Positions 8,408-14,627 of a stretch of 64,000 nt of DNA are shown one piece after another. The notes under the pieces were generated by a model. The model searched no databases. It saw nothing but the letters and a program-made list of their open reading frames with translations, and was not told the DNA's origin. The stretch comes from Bacillus marasmi (lineage in GTDB: Bacteria > Bacillota > Bacilli > Bacillales > Cytobacillaceae). Each line of letters opens with the position of its first letter. Within the stretch, counting starts at the first letter, position 1. The stretch is from contig NZ_LR656166.1 of the NCBI RefSeq assembly GCF_902168435.1, positions 186,001 through 250,000 on the forward strand, in the 5' to 3' direction. The position numbers were made by a program, and so were the translations under genes.

Positions 8408-9217
8408 ATGCGTAGTGAAGCGAGAATTTTGTATGGGTCCAATAAACAAAAAATAAAAATTAGCAATCTATCGAAGTCTTTTCAGCACCGGGAAGGAAAA
8501 ATTGAGGTGTTAAACAATATTAATTTAGAGGTTCGGGAAGGGGAGTTTTTAACAATCGTCGGGGCGAGTGGCTGCGGCAAAAGCACGCTTCTGCGAATCA
8601 TTGCGGGTTTGGACACTTCTTATGAAGGAAAAATAACGATAAATGATCAGCTTGTTCAAGGGATTGGCCATGATCGAGGCATGGTGTTCCAGGATCACCG
8701 TTTGTTCCCGTGGATGACGGTGGAACAAAATATCGGCTTTGGCTTGGAGCGTTTATCTGCACAAGAAAGAAGCCGCCTTATTGCTGAATATATAGAGTTG
8801 GTTGGTTTAAAGGGCTTTGAAAAAGCGAAGCCAGGCGAGTTGTCCGGTGGGATGTCACAGCGTGTGGCCATCGGTAGGACACTGGTGAAAAAACCTGATA
8901 TTATTTTACTAGATGAACCGTTTGGCGCTTTAGATGCGTTGACAAGAATCCAAATGCAGCATGAAATATTACGAATAAGAGAACAGGCGAATATTACGAT
9001 GATATTGGTTACGCATGATATTGACGAAGCTGTATTACTAGGGGATCGAGTAATCGTAATGCAGAAAAACCCAGGGGGAATTCAAAAGACGATTCCTGTT
9101 TATCTGTCGCGACCGCGCGACCGTAATAGCCGTGACTTTATAAAAATTCGTGAGCAAATCTTTCATTTGTTTTTCGAAAATGATAAAGAGCGCATTCCAG
9201 AGGATTATTCAATATAG
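8408..9217 (+). CDS. ABC transporter ATP-binding protein, SsuB-like
   Basis: A 269-residue nucleotide-binding subunit. Walker A 'GASGCGKST', Q-loop 'QDHRLFPWM', signature 'LSGGMSQR', Walker B 'IILLDEPFGALD' and switch His 'VTHDIDEA' are all intact, so it should hydrolyse ATP. The HRLFPWMTV variant of the Q-loop is typical of SsuB/TauB. AGGAGG at 8395-8400 sits seven bases before ATG 8408; earlier tandem start codons are less well spaced. Last gene of the operon, followed by a perfect 12-bp terminator stem. Confidence 0.92.
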   Translation: MRSEARILYGSNKQKIKISNLSKSFQHREGKIEVLNNINLEVREGEFLTIVGASGCGKSTLLRIIAGLDTSYEGKITINDQLVQGIGHDRGMVFQDHRLFPWMTVEQNIGFGLERLSAQERSRLIAEYIELVGLKGFEKAKPGELSGGMSQRVAIGRTLVKKPDIILLDEPFGALDALTRIQMQHEILRIREQANITMILVTHDIDEAVLLGDRVIVMQKNPGGIQKTIPVYLSRPRDRNSRDFIKIREQIFHLFFENDKERIPEDYSI

Positions 9218-9271
9218 GGGAGAAAGCGTGAACTTACAATGGCTTGTTGCTGCTACTCAACATACCAGAAC

Positions 9272-9303
9272 AAATGACGTGTGGAATAGACACACGTCAT
9301 TTC
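9272..9303 (+). terminator. Terminator of the SsuABC-like operon
   Basis: AAATGACGTGTG (9272-9283) pairs perfectly with CACACGTCATTT (9291-9302) across a 7-base loop. The following T tract is short (TTCTT). Confidence 0.75.
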
Positions 9304-9373
9304 TTATGATATGTTATAGTGCATCTGCTTAGTTTCTTATGGACTAAGGTGTACAAAATAATGGAGTGATCAT

Positions 9374-9514
9374 ATGACTAAAGCAAAGAGTAAAAGCGGA
9401 ACAGGTAGAGGAACAGGAAAAAAAGGTTGGAATCGTTGGCAAGCTGGAGCCAAGAGAGCCAAGAGTGCGAAACCGTATGTGAGCAAGGGCAATAAAAAAA
9501 CAGAAGAGTCATAA
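9374..9514 (+). CDS. Small basic protein, DUF3934-like (46 residues)
   Basis: A 46-residue, Lys/Arg/Gly-rich protein. ATG at 9374 follows ATGGAGTGAT, and the frame ends at TAA 9512-9514. It reads 'KKGWNRWQAGAKRAKSAKPY', which I recognise as the pattern of the short Bacillus family DUF3934. High positive charge suggests nucleic-acid or ribosome contact, but no function is known to me. It is monocistronic, between the ABC operon terminator and the pirin promoter. Confidence 0.72.
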   Translation: MTKAKSKSGTGRGTGKKGWNRWQAGAKRAKSAKPYVSKGNKKTEES

Positions 9515-9530
9515 TTAGTAGGAATAAGGA

Positions 9531-9559
9531 TTGACAATGATGTAATATCATTGTATTAT
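9531..9559 (+). promoter_or_regulatory. Sigma-A promoter of the pirin gene, with palindrome in the spacer
   Basis: TTGACA (9531-9536) and TATTAT (9554-9559) with a 17-base spacer. CAATGAT (9535-9541) and ATCATTG (9547-9553) form a perfect inverted repeat that fills the spacer. This is a candidate second operator distinct from the ATCTCGAATTCGAGAT sites downstream. Confidence 0.7.
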
Positions 9560-9577
9560 TATCTCAGATTCAAGATA
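9560..9577. promoter_or_regulatory. MhqR-like operator, site 1 (imperfect)
   Basis: tATCTCagaTTCaAGATA, immediately after the -10 box. It is a degenerate copy of the perfect palindrome at 9624. The published B. subtilis MhqR consensus is tATCTcgaAtTCgAGATa. Confidence 0.55.
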
Positions 9578-9623
9578 TATTAATTAAAGGTAAGCGTTAG
9601 GTTTACTTTATTTTTTGCGTAAA

Positions 9624-9641
9624 TATCTCGAATTCGAGATA
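9624..9641. promoter_or_regulatory. MhqR-like operator, site 2 (perfect 18-bp palindrome)
   Basis: TATCTCGAATTCGAGATA, matching the MhqR consensus at every base. It is about 80 bases upstream of the pirin start codon, in the 5' leader. MhqR is a MarR-type repressor released by quinones and diamide-like electrophiles. No marR gene is in this window. Confidence 0.75.
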
Positions 9642-9710
9642 AATCGAATTGTTGTAAATATTAGGGTTTAGGGTAATCTAAACCATTATGAACAAAGGGG
9701 AGAACTCATT

Positions 9711-10415
9711 ATGCTTAAAAAGATTGACAGTACAACCATGGGTTCTGGTAATCATGGTTGGCTACAAAGTAAATTTCATTTTTCCTTCGCGGATTATTTT
9801 AATCCGGAAAATATTCAGTTTGGCGTCTTACGGGTTATTAACGATGACTTAATTGCACAAAAAACAGGATTTGATACACATCCGCATAGAGATATGGAGA
9901 TTATTTCTTATGTAGTAAACGGGGATTTAACTCATAGAGACAGCATGGGTAATAAAAACACTATTTCACGCGGACATATTCAATATATGAGCGCAGGAAC
10001 TGGTGTACGTCATAGCGAGCATAATTTAGGTGAAAAAGTACTCAGACTATTGCAAATTTGGATATTCCCAAATCAAAATGGACTAAAGCCTAACTATGGT
10101 GATCTTCGCTTTAATTGGGATGAGCGAAAGAATAAATGGCTGCACATGGTTTCGGGAGTAAATGGCGATGCTCCAATTAAAATTAATCAAGATGCAAATA
10201 TTTACTCATTAGAATTGGATAAAGGAAAAGACATACACTTCCCAGTAAAAGAGGGCAGGCAAGCGTATTTAGTTCAAATCGAAGGCACTTCTAAAATGAA
10301 CGATATTGAGTTGAATGATGGCGATGGTATGGAGATTGTTGAAGAGGATGTTTTGATAAGTTCTGTAGAAACGTCTCATTTTTTAATTATAGAAATGGAG
10401 AAACAAGCCAATTAA
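9711..10415 (+). CDS. Pirin family protein
   Basis: A 234-residue bicupin. The N-terminal cupin carries the iron-binding set 'FDTHPHRDMEIISYVVNGDLTHRDSMGN' (two His, then His) and 'HSEHN', the His/His/His/Glu metal site of pirins. 'MSAGTGVRHSEHN' is the family signature. The C-terminal cupin is shorter, as is usual for bacterial pirins. Some homologues (YhaK, bacterial pirins) act as quercetin dioxygenases. It is preceded by a strong promoter and MhqR-like operators, so it is probably induced by quinones or flavonoid-type electrophiles (inference). ATG 9711 follows AAGGGGAG. Confidence 0.9.
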   Translation: MLKKIDSTTMGSGNHGWLQSKFHFSFADYFNPENIQFGVLRVINDDLIAQKTGFDTHPHRDMEIISYVVNGDLTHRDSMGNKNTISRGHIQYMSAGTGVRHSEHNLGEKVLRLLQIWIFPNQNGLKPNYGDLRFNWDERKNKWLHMVSGVNGDAPIKINQDANIYSLELDKGKDIHFPVKEGRQAYLVQIEGTSKMNDIELNDGDGMEIVEEDVLISSVETSHFLIIEMEKQAN

Positions 10416-10480
10416 TCAATTTAGTTGCACCAAAAAGTCGTTACATGGTGAGATGGTAGAAAAAAACTTTTTGAAAAGCG

Positions 10481-10509
10481 TTGACAATCAAATTGAAAAT
10501 ATGATAAAT
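10481..10509 (+). promoter_or_regulatory. Promoter of the yceI-type gene
   Basis: TTGACA at 10481-10486 with an AT-rich -10 (TGATAAATT, about 10503-10510). It is 66 bases after the pirin stop, so yceI can be transcribed independently of pirin. Confidence 0.6.
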
Positions 10510-10510
10510 T

Positions 10511-10528
10511 TATCTCGAATTAGAGATA
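10511..10528. promoter_or_regulatory. MhqR-like operator, site 3
   Basis: TATCTCGAATTAGAGATA, one mismatch from a perfect palindrome, just after the -10 region. A further half-site (ATTCGAGATAT) follows at 10533-10543. Confidence 0.7.
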
Positions 10529-10577
10529 AATCAATTCGAGATATACCTCAGAACTATATATTCGAATTTATTTTCTC

Positions 10578-10623
10578 AAAAGTTTACCTGGAAATTTTTT
10601 GAGATGACTGGGTAAACTTTTTT
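10578..10623 (+). terminator. Intrinsic terminator inside the yceI leader
   Basis: AAAAGTTTACC (10578-10588) pairs with GGTAAACTTTT (10611-10621), followed by T. It lies between the promoter at 10481 and the gene, flanked by operators on both sides. It may be an attenuator, or the end of a short transcript. Confidence 0.6.
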
Positions 10624-10632
10624 AAAAAAATA

Positions 10633-10650
10633 TATCTCGATTTCGAGATA
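10633..10650. promoter_or_regulatory. MhqR-like operator, site 4
   Basis: TATCTCGATTTCGAGATA, a palindrome with one central mismatch, 26 bases upstream of the YceI start codon and after the leader terminator. Confidence 0.7.
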
Positions 10651-10675
10651 AAATAAAATAATGGGGGAATTAATA

Positions 10676-11200
10676 ATGACAAAATGGACAATTGACCAAT
10701 CACACTCAAGCGTAGGATTTGAAGTAAAACACATGATGGTATCAAAAGTAAAAGGGCAGTTTGATGCATATACTGCAGAAGTGGAAGCGGCAGACTTAGC
10801 CGATCTAACATCAGCTGTGGTTTCATTCAAATTTGACGTTGCAAGCATTAACACACGAAATGAGGATCGTGATAACCATCTAAAGTCAGCGGATTTCTTT
10901 GACGTTGAAACTTTCGCAACGATTGATTTTACATCAACTAGCATTACAAAAGATGGCGATGATTACAAATTAACTGGTGACTTAACCATTAAAGATGTAA
11001 CAAAACCAGTCACATTTACTGTTGAATTTGGTGGAAAAGGTACAAATCCGTGGGGAGTAGACGTTTACGGATTTGAAGCAGAAGCAAAAATTAACCGTGA
11101 AGAGTTTGGTCTAACTTGGAACGCAGCACTTGAAACAGGCGGCGTACTTGTTGGTAAAGATGTGAAAATCAAAGTTGAACTAGAATTAAATCCAGCCTAA
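10676..11200 (+). CDS. YceI family protein (lipocalin-like, isoprenoid-binding fold)
   Basis: A 174-residue YceI-like protein with the canonical start 'KWTIDQSHSSVGFEVKHMMVSKVKGQFDAYTAEVE', then 'FKFDVASINTRNEDRDNHLKSADFFDVETF', 'TGDLTIKDVTKPVTF' and 'NREEFGLTWN'. The fold is a lipocalin-like barrel that binds polyisoprenoids or quinone-like lipids in characterised members. There is no signal peptide, unlike Gram-negative periplasmic members, so it is cytosolic. ATG 10676 was chosen because GGGGGA lies seven bases ahead. Shared operators with pirin suggest a quinone or electrophile response; the link between a quinone-lipid-binding fold and MhqR-type control is suggestive. Confidence 0.9.
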   Translation: MTKWTIDQSHSSVGFEVKHMMVSKVKGQFDAYTAEVEAADLADLTSAVVSFKFDVASINTRNEDRDNHLKSADFFDVETFATIDFTSTSITKDGDDYKLTGDLTIKDVTKPVTFTVEFGGKGTNPWGVDVYGFEAEAKINREEFGLTWNAALETGGVLVGKDVKIKVELELNPA

Positions 11201-11205
11201 TATAT

Positions 11206-11248
11206 AAAAGCGACTAGGATTACGGTCATATCCTCAGTCGCTTTTTTT
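11206..11248 (+). terminator. Terminator after yceI
   Basis: AAAAGCGACTAGGAT pairs with ATCCTCAGTCGCTTTT with one bulged C, followed by a T run. Confidence 0.85.
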
Positions 11249-11276
11249 ATATCTAGTGATTTATCTATTTGTATGA

Positions 11277-11516
11277 TTACTTTTTAGTGGAATCGACTGT
11301 ACCATTCTTTAGTCTTTTTCTTCCAATCATTATCACAAACCCAGCTGCGGCAATGGCTGCGGCTGAACCACAACCTAGTCCACATGAACCACATGCCCCA
11401 GTGCACAAGGAACTTGCTGATCCAGTTAAAGATGTTCCAACTGTTAAGCCCGCTGCACCAATTCCAGTTGATATGGTTGTTATCTTTTTCTTCGTGTTTG
11501 TAAAGGTTTTAATCAT
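11277..11516 (-). CDS. Small Cys-rich membrane protein, function unknown
   Basis: A 79-residue protein, read on the minus strand two bases after the polyferredoxin stop, with GAGGGTG in front. It has a Lys/Thr-rich N-terminus, two hydrophobic Gly/Ala-rich stretches (about residues 15-30 and 50-66) and a four-Cys cluster between them: C-x3-C-x2-C-x3-C in 'LCTGACGSCGLGCGS'. It ends in a basic tail 'GRKRLKN'. The cluster could bind a metal or Fe-S centre at the membrane. I do not recognise the family. It is the third gene of a tight module with a polyferredoxin and an exported protein. Confidence 0.72.
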   Translation of the reverse strand: MIKTFTNTKKKITTISTGIGAAGLTVGTSLTGSASSLCTGACGSCGLGCGSAAAIAAAGFVIMIGRKRLKNGTVDSTKK

Positions 11517-11518
11517 AG

Positions 11519-12454
11519 TTAAGCACCCTCTTTAACTGTAGGTTTTTCAAGAGGAGAAACTGTAACTGTTTTGTTATCCCAGCCACGTTCGCCTGTACCG
11601 TAGCTAATCGCACTTGTTGGGCACGCGGCAGTACATTGACGGCATGTTATACAATGATGAATATTGTATTGGATTTTATTATCCTCAGCTTTCTTTAGCG
11701 CACCCATTGGGCATGCTTTCAGGCAAGATTCGCAGCTGACGCATTTCGAGCGATCATATTTTAATTTAAAAGTAAAACCAAATAGAGCTCCTAAACTGTG
11801 AACGAAGCTTTGGATTGCTCCGACAGGACACATAAAATTACAATAACCTCGGCCACCTTTTGCAAATAGGCCAAACACAACAAACCAAAGAAACGCGGTA
11901 AGGATTACGGTTGAACTCATTACACCGACATCACCCCAAAACCCACCGGTAAGCATGCGTTCGAAGAAACCATAGCTGCAATATGAACAGCTAACTGAAC
12001 CAGTTGTTAATGGAGCAATGACAAAACCTGCTAAAAATCCATATCGAATCGGTGCTGGATTTACGACTCTTGACCAATCGATTTTCCAATTATCAGGCCA
12101 TAAACGGCTTAAGTATTCAGTAAACGCTCCTGCGGCACATAATCTGCCACAGAAAAATGGACCAATTAGAAAAGCTGAGCCTAGGAGGAGAGCAATACTT
12201 ACACCCCAAACGGACATTAAATCCAAGCCTTTTCCACTTAACAGATCTCCGATTGGCATGCGGAGGCAAGTACCATGAATATCCCCATCTTTACCTTGTC
12301 CAAATAACATATTTAGTCCACGATTAAACAAGGCAAATGGAGCATAAAATAGAGTGAGTCCAAATATATACCAAATACCCCGACGATAAACATAATTGCG
12401 TGAACGCTGTTGCACCTTACTTAATCGCTTTCGTTTAATTGTAAATCCCTTCAT
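11519..12454 (-). CDS. Membrane polyferredoxin, NapH/CcoG/YccM-like 4Fe-4S protein
   Basis: A 311-residue integral membrane Fe-S protein. About five spans come first (near residues 27-43, 83-102, 135-155, 175-200). Between them are membrane-proximal Cys motifs 'FFCGRLCAAGAFTEYLSRLWP' and 'YCNFMCPVGAIQSF', the duplicated CxxxCP-type motifs of NapH and related proteins, plus 'CSYCSYG'. The C-terminus carries two ferredoxin motifs, 'CVSCESCLKACP' and 'CITCRQCTAACP'. NapH-type proteins move electrons from quinol toward periplasmic or extracytoplasmic reductases. AGGAGG precedes ATG 12454. No terminal reductase gene is present nearby, so the electron acceptor is unknown. Confidence 0.88.
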   Translation of the reverse strand: MKGFTIKRKRLSKVQQRSRNYVYRRGIWYIFGLTLFYAPFALFNRGLNMLFGQGKDGDIHGTCLRMPIGDLLSGKGLDLMSVWGVSIALLLGSAFLIGPFFCGRLCAAGAFTEYLSRLWPDNWKIDWSRVVNPAPIRYGFLAGFVIAPLTTGSVSCSYCSYGFFERMLTGGFWGDVGVMSSTVILTAFLWFVVFGLFAKGGRGYCNFMCPVGAIQSFVHSLGALFGFTFKLKYDRSKCVSCESCLKACPMGALKKAEDNKIQYNIHHCITCRQCTAACPTSAISYGTGERGWDNKTVTVSPLEKPTVKEGA

Positions 12455-12466
12455 ACAACTTTCCTC

Positions 12467-13150
12467 CTAATGACAATTCTCTTCCTTGCTTTGTTCTTTT
12501 TCGGATTGTTTATTTTCCTCACCTTTGCTTTTGTCGTTCTCTTGTTTCTTCGTGTTGTCTGCAGGTTTACCTTTACCATTTCCGCCACCATGTCCGAAGA
12601 GCGGCTGACGCTCGATGTTTAGTTTTTTATAGGGATCACCATAGTCTGAGTTGACGATATGTACAGGAATGCTGCTCAAAATCGATTGGTCTTTTTGATT
12701 GATAAATTGAATTTCTCCCGAGAAACCTACCAACTTATTCCGATATTCTTTAGGTATTTCTACAGATAAATCGATTTTAAAACTCTGTTTAGGCTTAAGT
12801 GGCTGCTTTAAGGCATAAGTTTCTTCATCGTACTCCAGCTCTGGGATTTCTAAGTCTGCTTCACTGGGGAATCCCTTCAACACCACTTGAACGTTCAAAT
12901 TTTCTTTGCTTATGTTTTGGATACCCATTGGTCCGTGTCCATTTGAAATTGAGACGAGTCCTGGCTGTATTAATTTTTTCGGCCAGCCTTGATTTGCTAA
13001 GTCGAGCACTATCGGAAAATTGTCTTTTCCAGGAATCTTAGCTTGGAATTGCGCTCTTTCAGCGGATAGTGCAGTACGATACAATCCAGCACTGAGTACA
13101 ATTCCTATCGTTAATAAAAATAGAATGGTTTTTACAATTGCATTTTTCAC
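12467..13150 (-). CDS. Exported or membrane-anchored protein of unknown function in the polyferredoxin module
   Basis: A 227-residue protein with an N-terminal signal or anchor ('IVKTILFLLTIGIVLSAGLY'), a beta-rich ectodomain (about residues 35-180) and a hydrophilic Lys/Glu-rich tail from about 190 ending in 'NCH'. Start chosen at the GTG at 13150 because GGGGGA is seven bases ahead; an in-frame ATG at 13183 lacks a site. The ectodomain alternates short strands with 'KPKQSFKIDLSVEIPKEYRNKLVGFSGEIQF', reminiscent of Ig-like folds. I recognise no family. First gene of the module; its stop overlaps the next gene's ribosome-binding site. Confidence 0.75.
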   Translation of the reverse strand: MKNAIVKTILFLLTIGIVLSAGLYRTALSAERAQFQAKIPGKDNFPIVLDLANQGWPKKLIQPGLVSISNGHGPMGIQNISKENLNVQVVLKGFPSEADLEIPELEYDEETYALKQPLKPKQSFKIDLSVEIPKEYRNKLVGFSGEIQFINQKDQSILSSIPVHIVNSDYGDPYKKLNIERQPLFGHGGGNGKGKPADNTKKQENDKSKGEENKQSEKEQSKEENCH

Positions 13151-13259
13151 CTTAATTCCCCCAATTGATATCTTCGGGTTCATTCTATTGGTTAGTTGTG
13201 AGAAAAATATGATAAAAGTAAAAAGTTTGGATGAAGTTTAGGAGAAGTTTTTATGAAGT

Positions 13260-13551
13260 TTTTCATACGGACAGAAGTCATTGCGAAATGGCGAGAAGTG
13301 TCCGTAAGCGAGGTTCATACGGACAGAAGTCAATGTGAAATGGTTACAAGTGTCCGTAAGAGAGGTTCATACGGACAGAAGTCATTGCGAAATGGCGAGA
13401 AGTGTCCGTAAGAGAGGTTCATACGGACAGAAGTTAATGCGAAATGGCAAGAAGTGTCCGTAAGAGAGGTTCATACGGACAGAAGTCAATGCGAAATGGC
13501 AAGAAGTGTCCGTAAGAGAGGTTCATACAGACAGAATTCATTTTGAAGTAA
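13260..13551. repeat. 52-bp tandem repeat array, five full copies plus a partial sixth
   Basis: Copies begin with TTCATACGGACAGAAG at about 13262, 13314, 13366, 13418 and 13470, with a degenerate partial copy from 13522. Each unit contains ACGGACA and TGTCCGT as an inverted repeat about 25 bases apart, with an inner CATT/AATG pair, so every unit can fold into a stem-loop. No ORF or promoter is evident. It fills the gap between the redox-module promoter region and the tetR terminator. Confidence 0.9.
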
Positions 13552-13552
13552 G

Positions 13553-13587
13553 AAAAAAGCCTAGCCAGTCTACAACTGGCTAAGCTT
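13553..13587 (-). terminator. Terminator of the tetR gene
   Basis: Read on the minus strand, AAGCTTAGCCAGT pairs with ACTGGCTAGGCTT with one mismatch, then a T run. Confidence 0.8.
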
Positions 13588-13597
13588 AGTAATCCTC

Positions 13598-14470
13598 TTA
13601 TATCGATTTCAAATAATACCAGATTAAATTGGTAAAGGTGTGTACTTGTGATTCAATGGTTGTGCCTTGGAACAGTTGTTGCATAGGCTTTAAAAATTGT
13701 TTTATCACAATTTTTCGAATCCTTTCTCGATTTAACTCGGTCATAACTGCATCGAGCAAATCTTGCTGTTCTTCATTAAATTTAAATTGTTGTTGAAGGT
13801 TTTGGGCAACCTCTTCAAGCTCTTGGAGAGTGATCGCCTTTTTATCAACCTTTGTTCGAAGTATATCGACGGCTGATTTATTTAATTGTGATGTATTGTT
13901 CTTATGCATTTCTTCAAGAATTAATTCAATATATGTCAAAATTATTTCAACTAAGCGGTTTAACGAATATTGACTGTTTGTAATCCGCATTGAAAACATC
14001 ATATGCTGCAGCATCCCATAAAACAAGATTGCTCCTTCAAACGCACATTCACGAATTTCTTCACCAATGACTTCAATAAAACGGTTTTCTAGCCACTCCA
14101 ATTCAATAACCCGATGGCGCAATACTAATTTTCTTAATTCATTTTCGTTTGATGCTAAAATAGCTTCAAATAGAGCATTTAGATTTCGTTCTTCGTTTAA
14201 ACGTATTAATATCGTAATTTGTTCGATAAAAACATGGCGATCTTGAGCATCTTTTCCGAATTGAATCGCAATCCGCTGTTGGCTGGCATCGTATCGTAAA
14301 AATTCTAATATATCGGCAACACAATCATTTTTCGAGGTGAAATAATTGTAGAAAGTACCTTTTGATATGCTAGCTTTTTCTATAATTTCTTGTATCGAGG
14401 TATTCTGGATGCCTTTTTCAACAAACAGCTTTAAGGCAACGTCAGCTACATTTCTTTTTCGATTATTCAT
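13598..14470 (-). CDS. TetR/AcrR family transcriptional regulator
   Basis: A 290-residue regulator, longer than the usual 190-220. The N-terminal helix-turn-helix domain reads 'NVADVALKLFVEKGIQNTSIQEIIEKASISKGTFYNYFTSKNDCVADIL', a clear TetR signature. The ligand domain is extended by about 80 residues at the C-terminus ('TLQELEEVAQNLQQQFKFNEEQQDLLDAV...'). The gene is divergent from the DHA2 efflux pump at 14628, the classic arrangement for a drug-responsive repressor. The inverted repeat at 14533-14580 is the probable operator. ATG follows GGGAGGAAG. Confidence 0.9.
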   Translation of the reverse strand: MNNRKRNVADVALKLFVEKGIQNTSIQEIIEKASISKGTFYNYFTSKNDCVADILEFLRYDASQQRIAIQFGKDAQDRHVFIEQITILIRLNEERNLNALFEAILASNENELRKLVLRHRVIELEWLENRFIEVIGEEIRECAFEGAILFYGMLQHMMFSMRITNSQYSLNRLVEIILTYIELILEEMHKNNTSQLNKSAVDILRTKVDKKAITLQELEEVAQNLQQQFKFNEEQQDLLDAVMTELNRERIRKIVIKQFLKPMQQLFQGTTIESQVHTFTNLIWYYLKSI

Positions 14471-14532
14471 AACTTCCTCCCGTACAATCTATATCCTTAA
14501 GTATAGATTTCCTCTTATGGAAAAACAACAAT

Positions 14533-14580
14533 TTATACGCAGAGTACAAAAATGTTGCTAATTTTGCACTGCGCGTATAA
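14533..14580. promoter_or_regulatory. Probable TetR operator between the regulator and the efflux gene
   Basis: TTATACGCAGAGTACAAAA (14533-14551) and TTTTGCACTGCGCGTATAA (14562-14580) form a long imperfect inverted repeat (15 of 19 positions pair) in the divergent intergenic region. Confidence 0.65.
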
Positions 14581-14627
14581 AATGAATCAAGTGAAATAAA
14601 TTCAGAACGGATAGAGGGATTAATGGA

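Noticed and set aside
10576-10944. Antisense frames over the yceI start
   Set aside because: Overlap a well-supported gene on the other strand; shadows.
11269-11535. Forward frame over the small Cys-rich gene
   Set aside because: Antisense to a gene with good start signals and a conserved Cys pattern; Pro/Ala-rich shadow.
13260-13551. Possible CRISPR array
   Set aside because: Units are contiguous without unique spacers, and no cas genes lie nearby.
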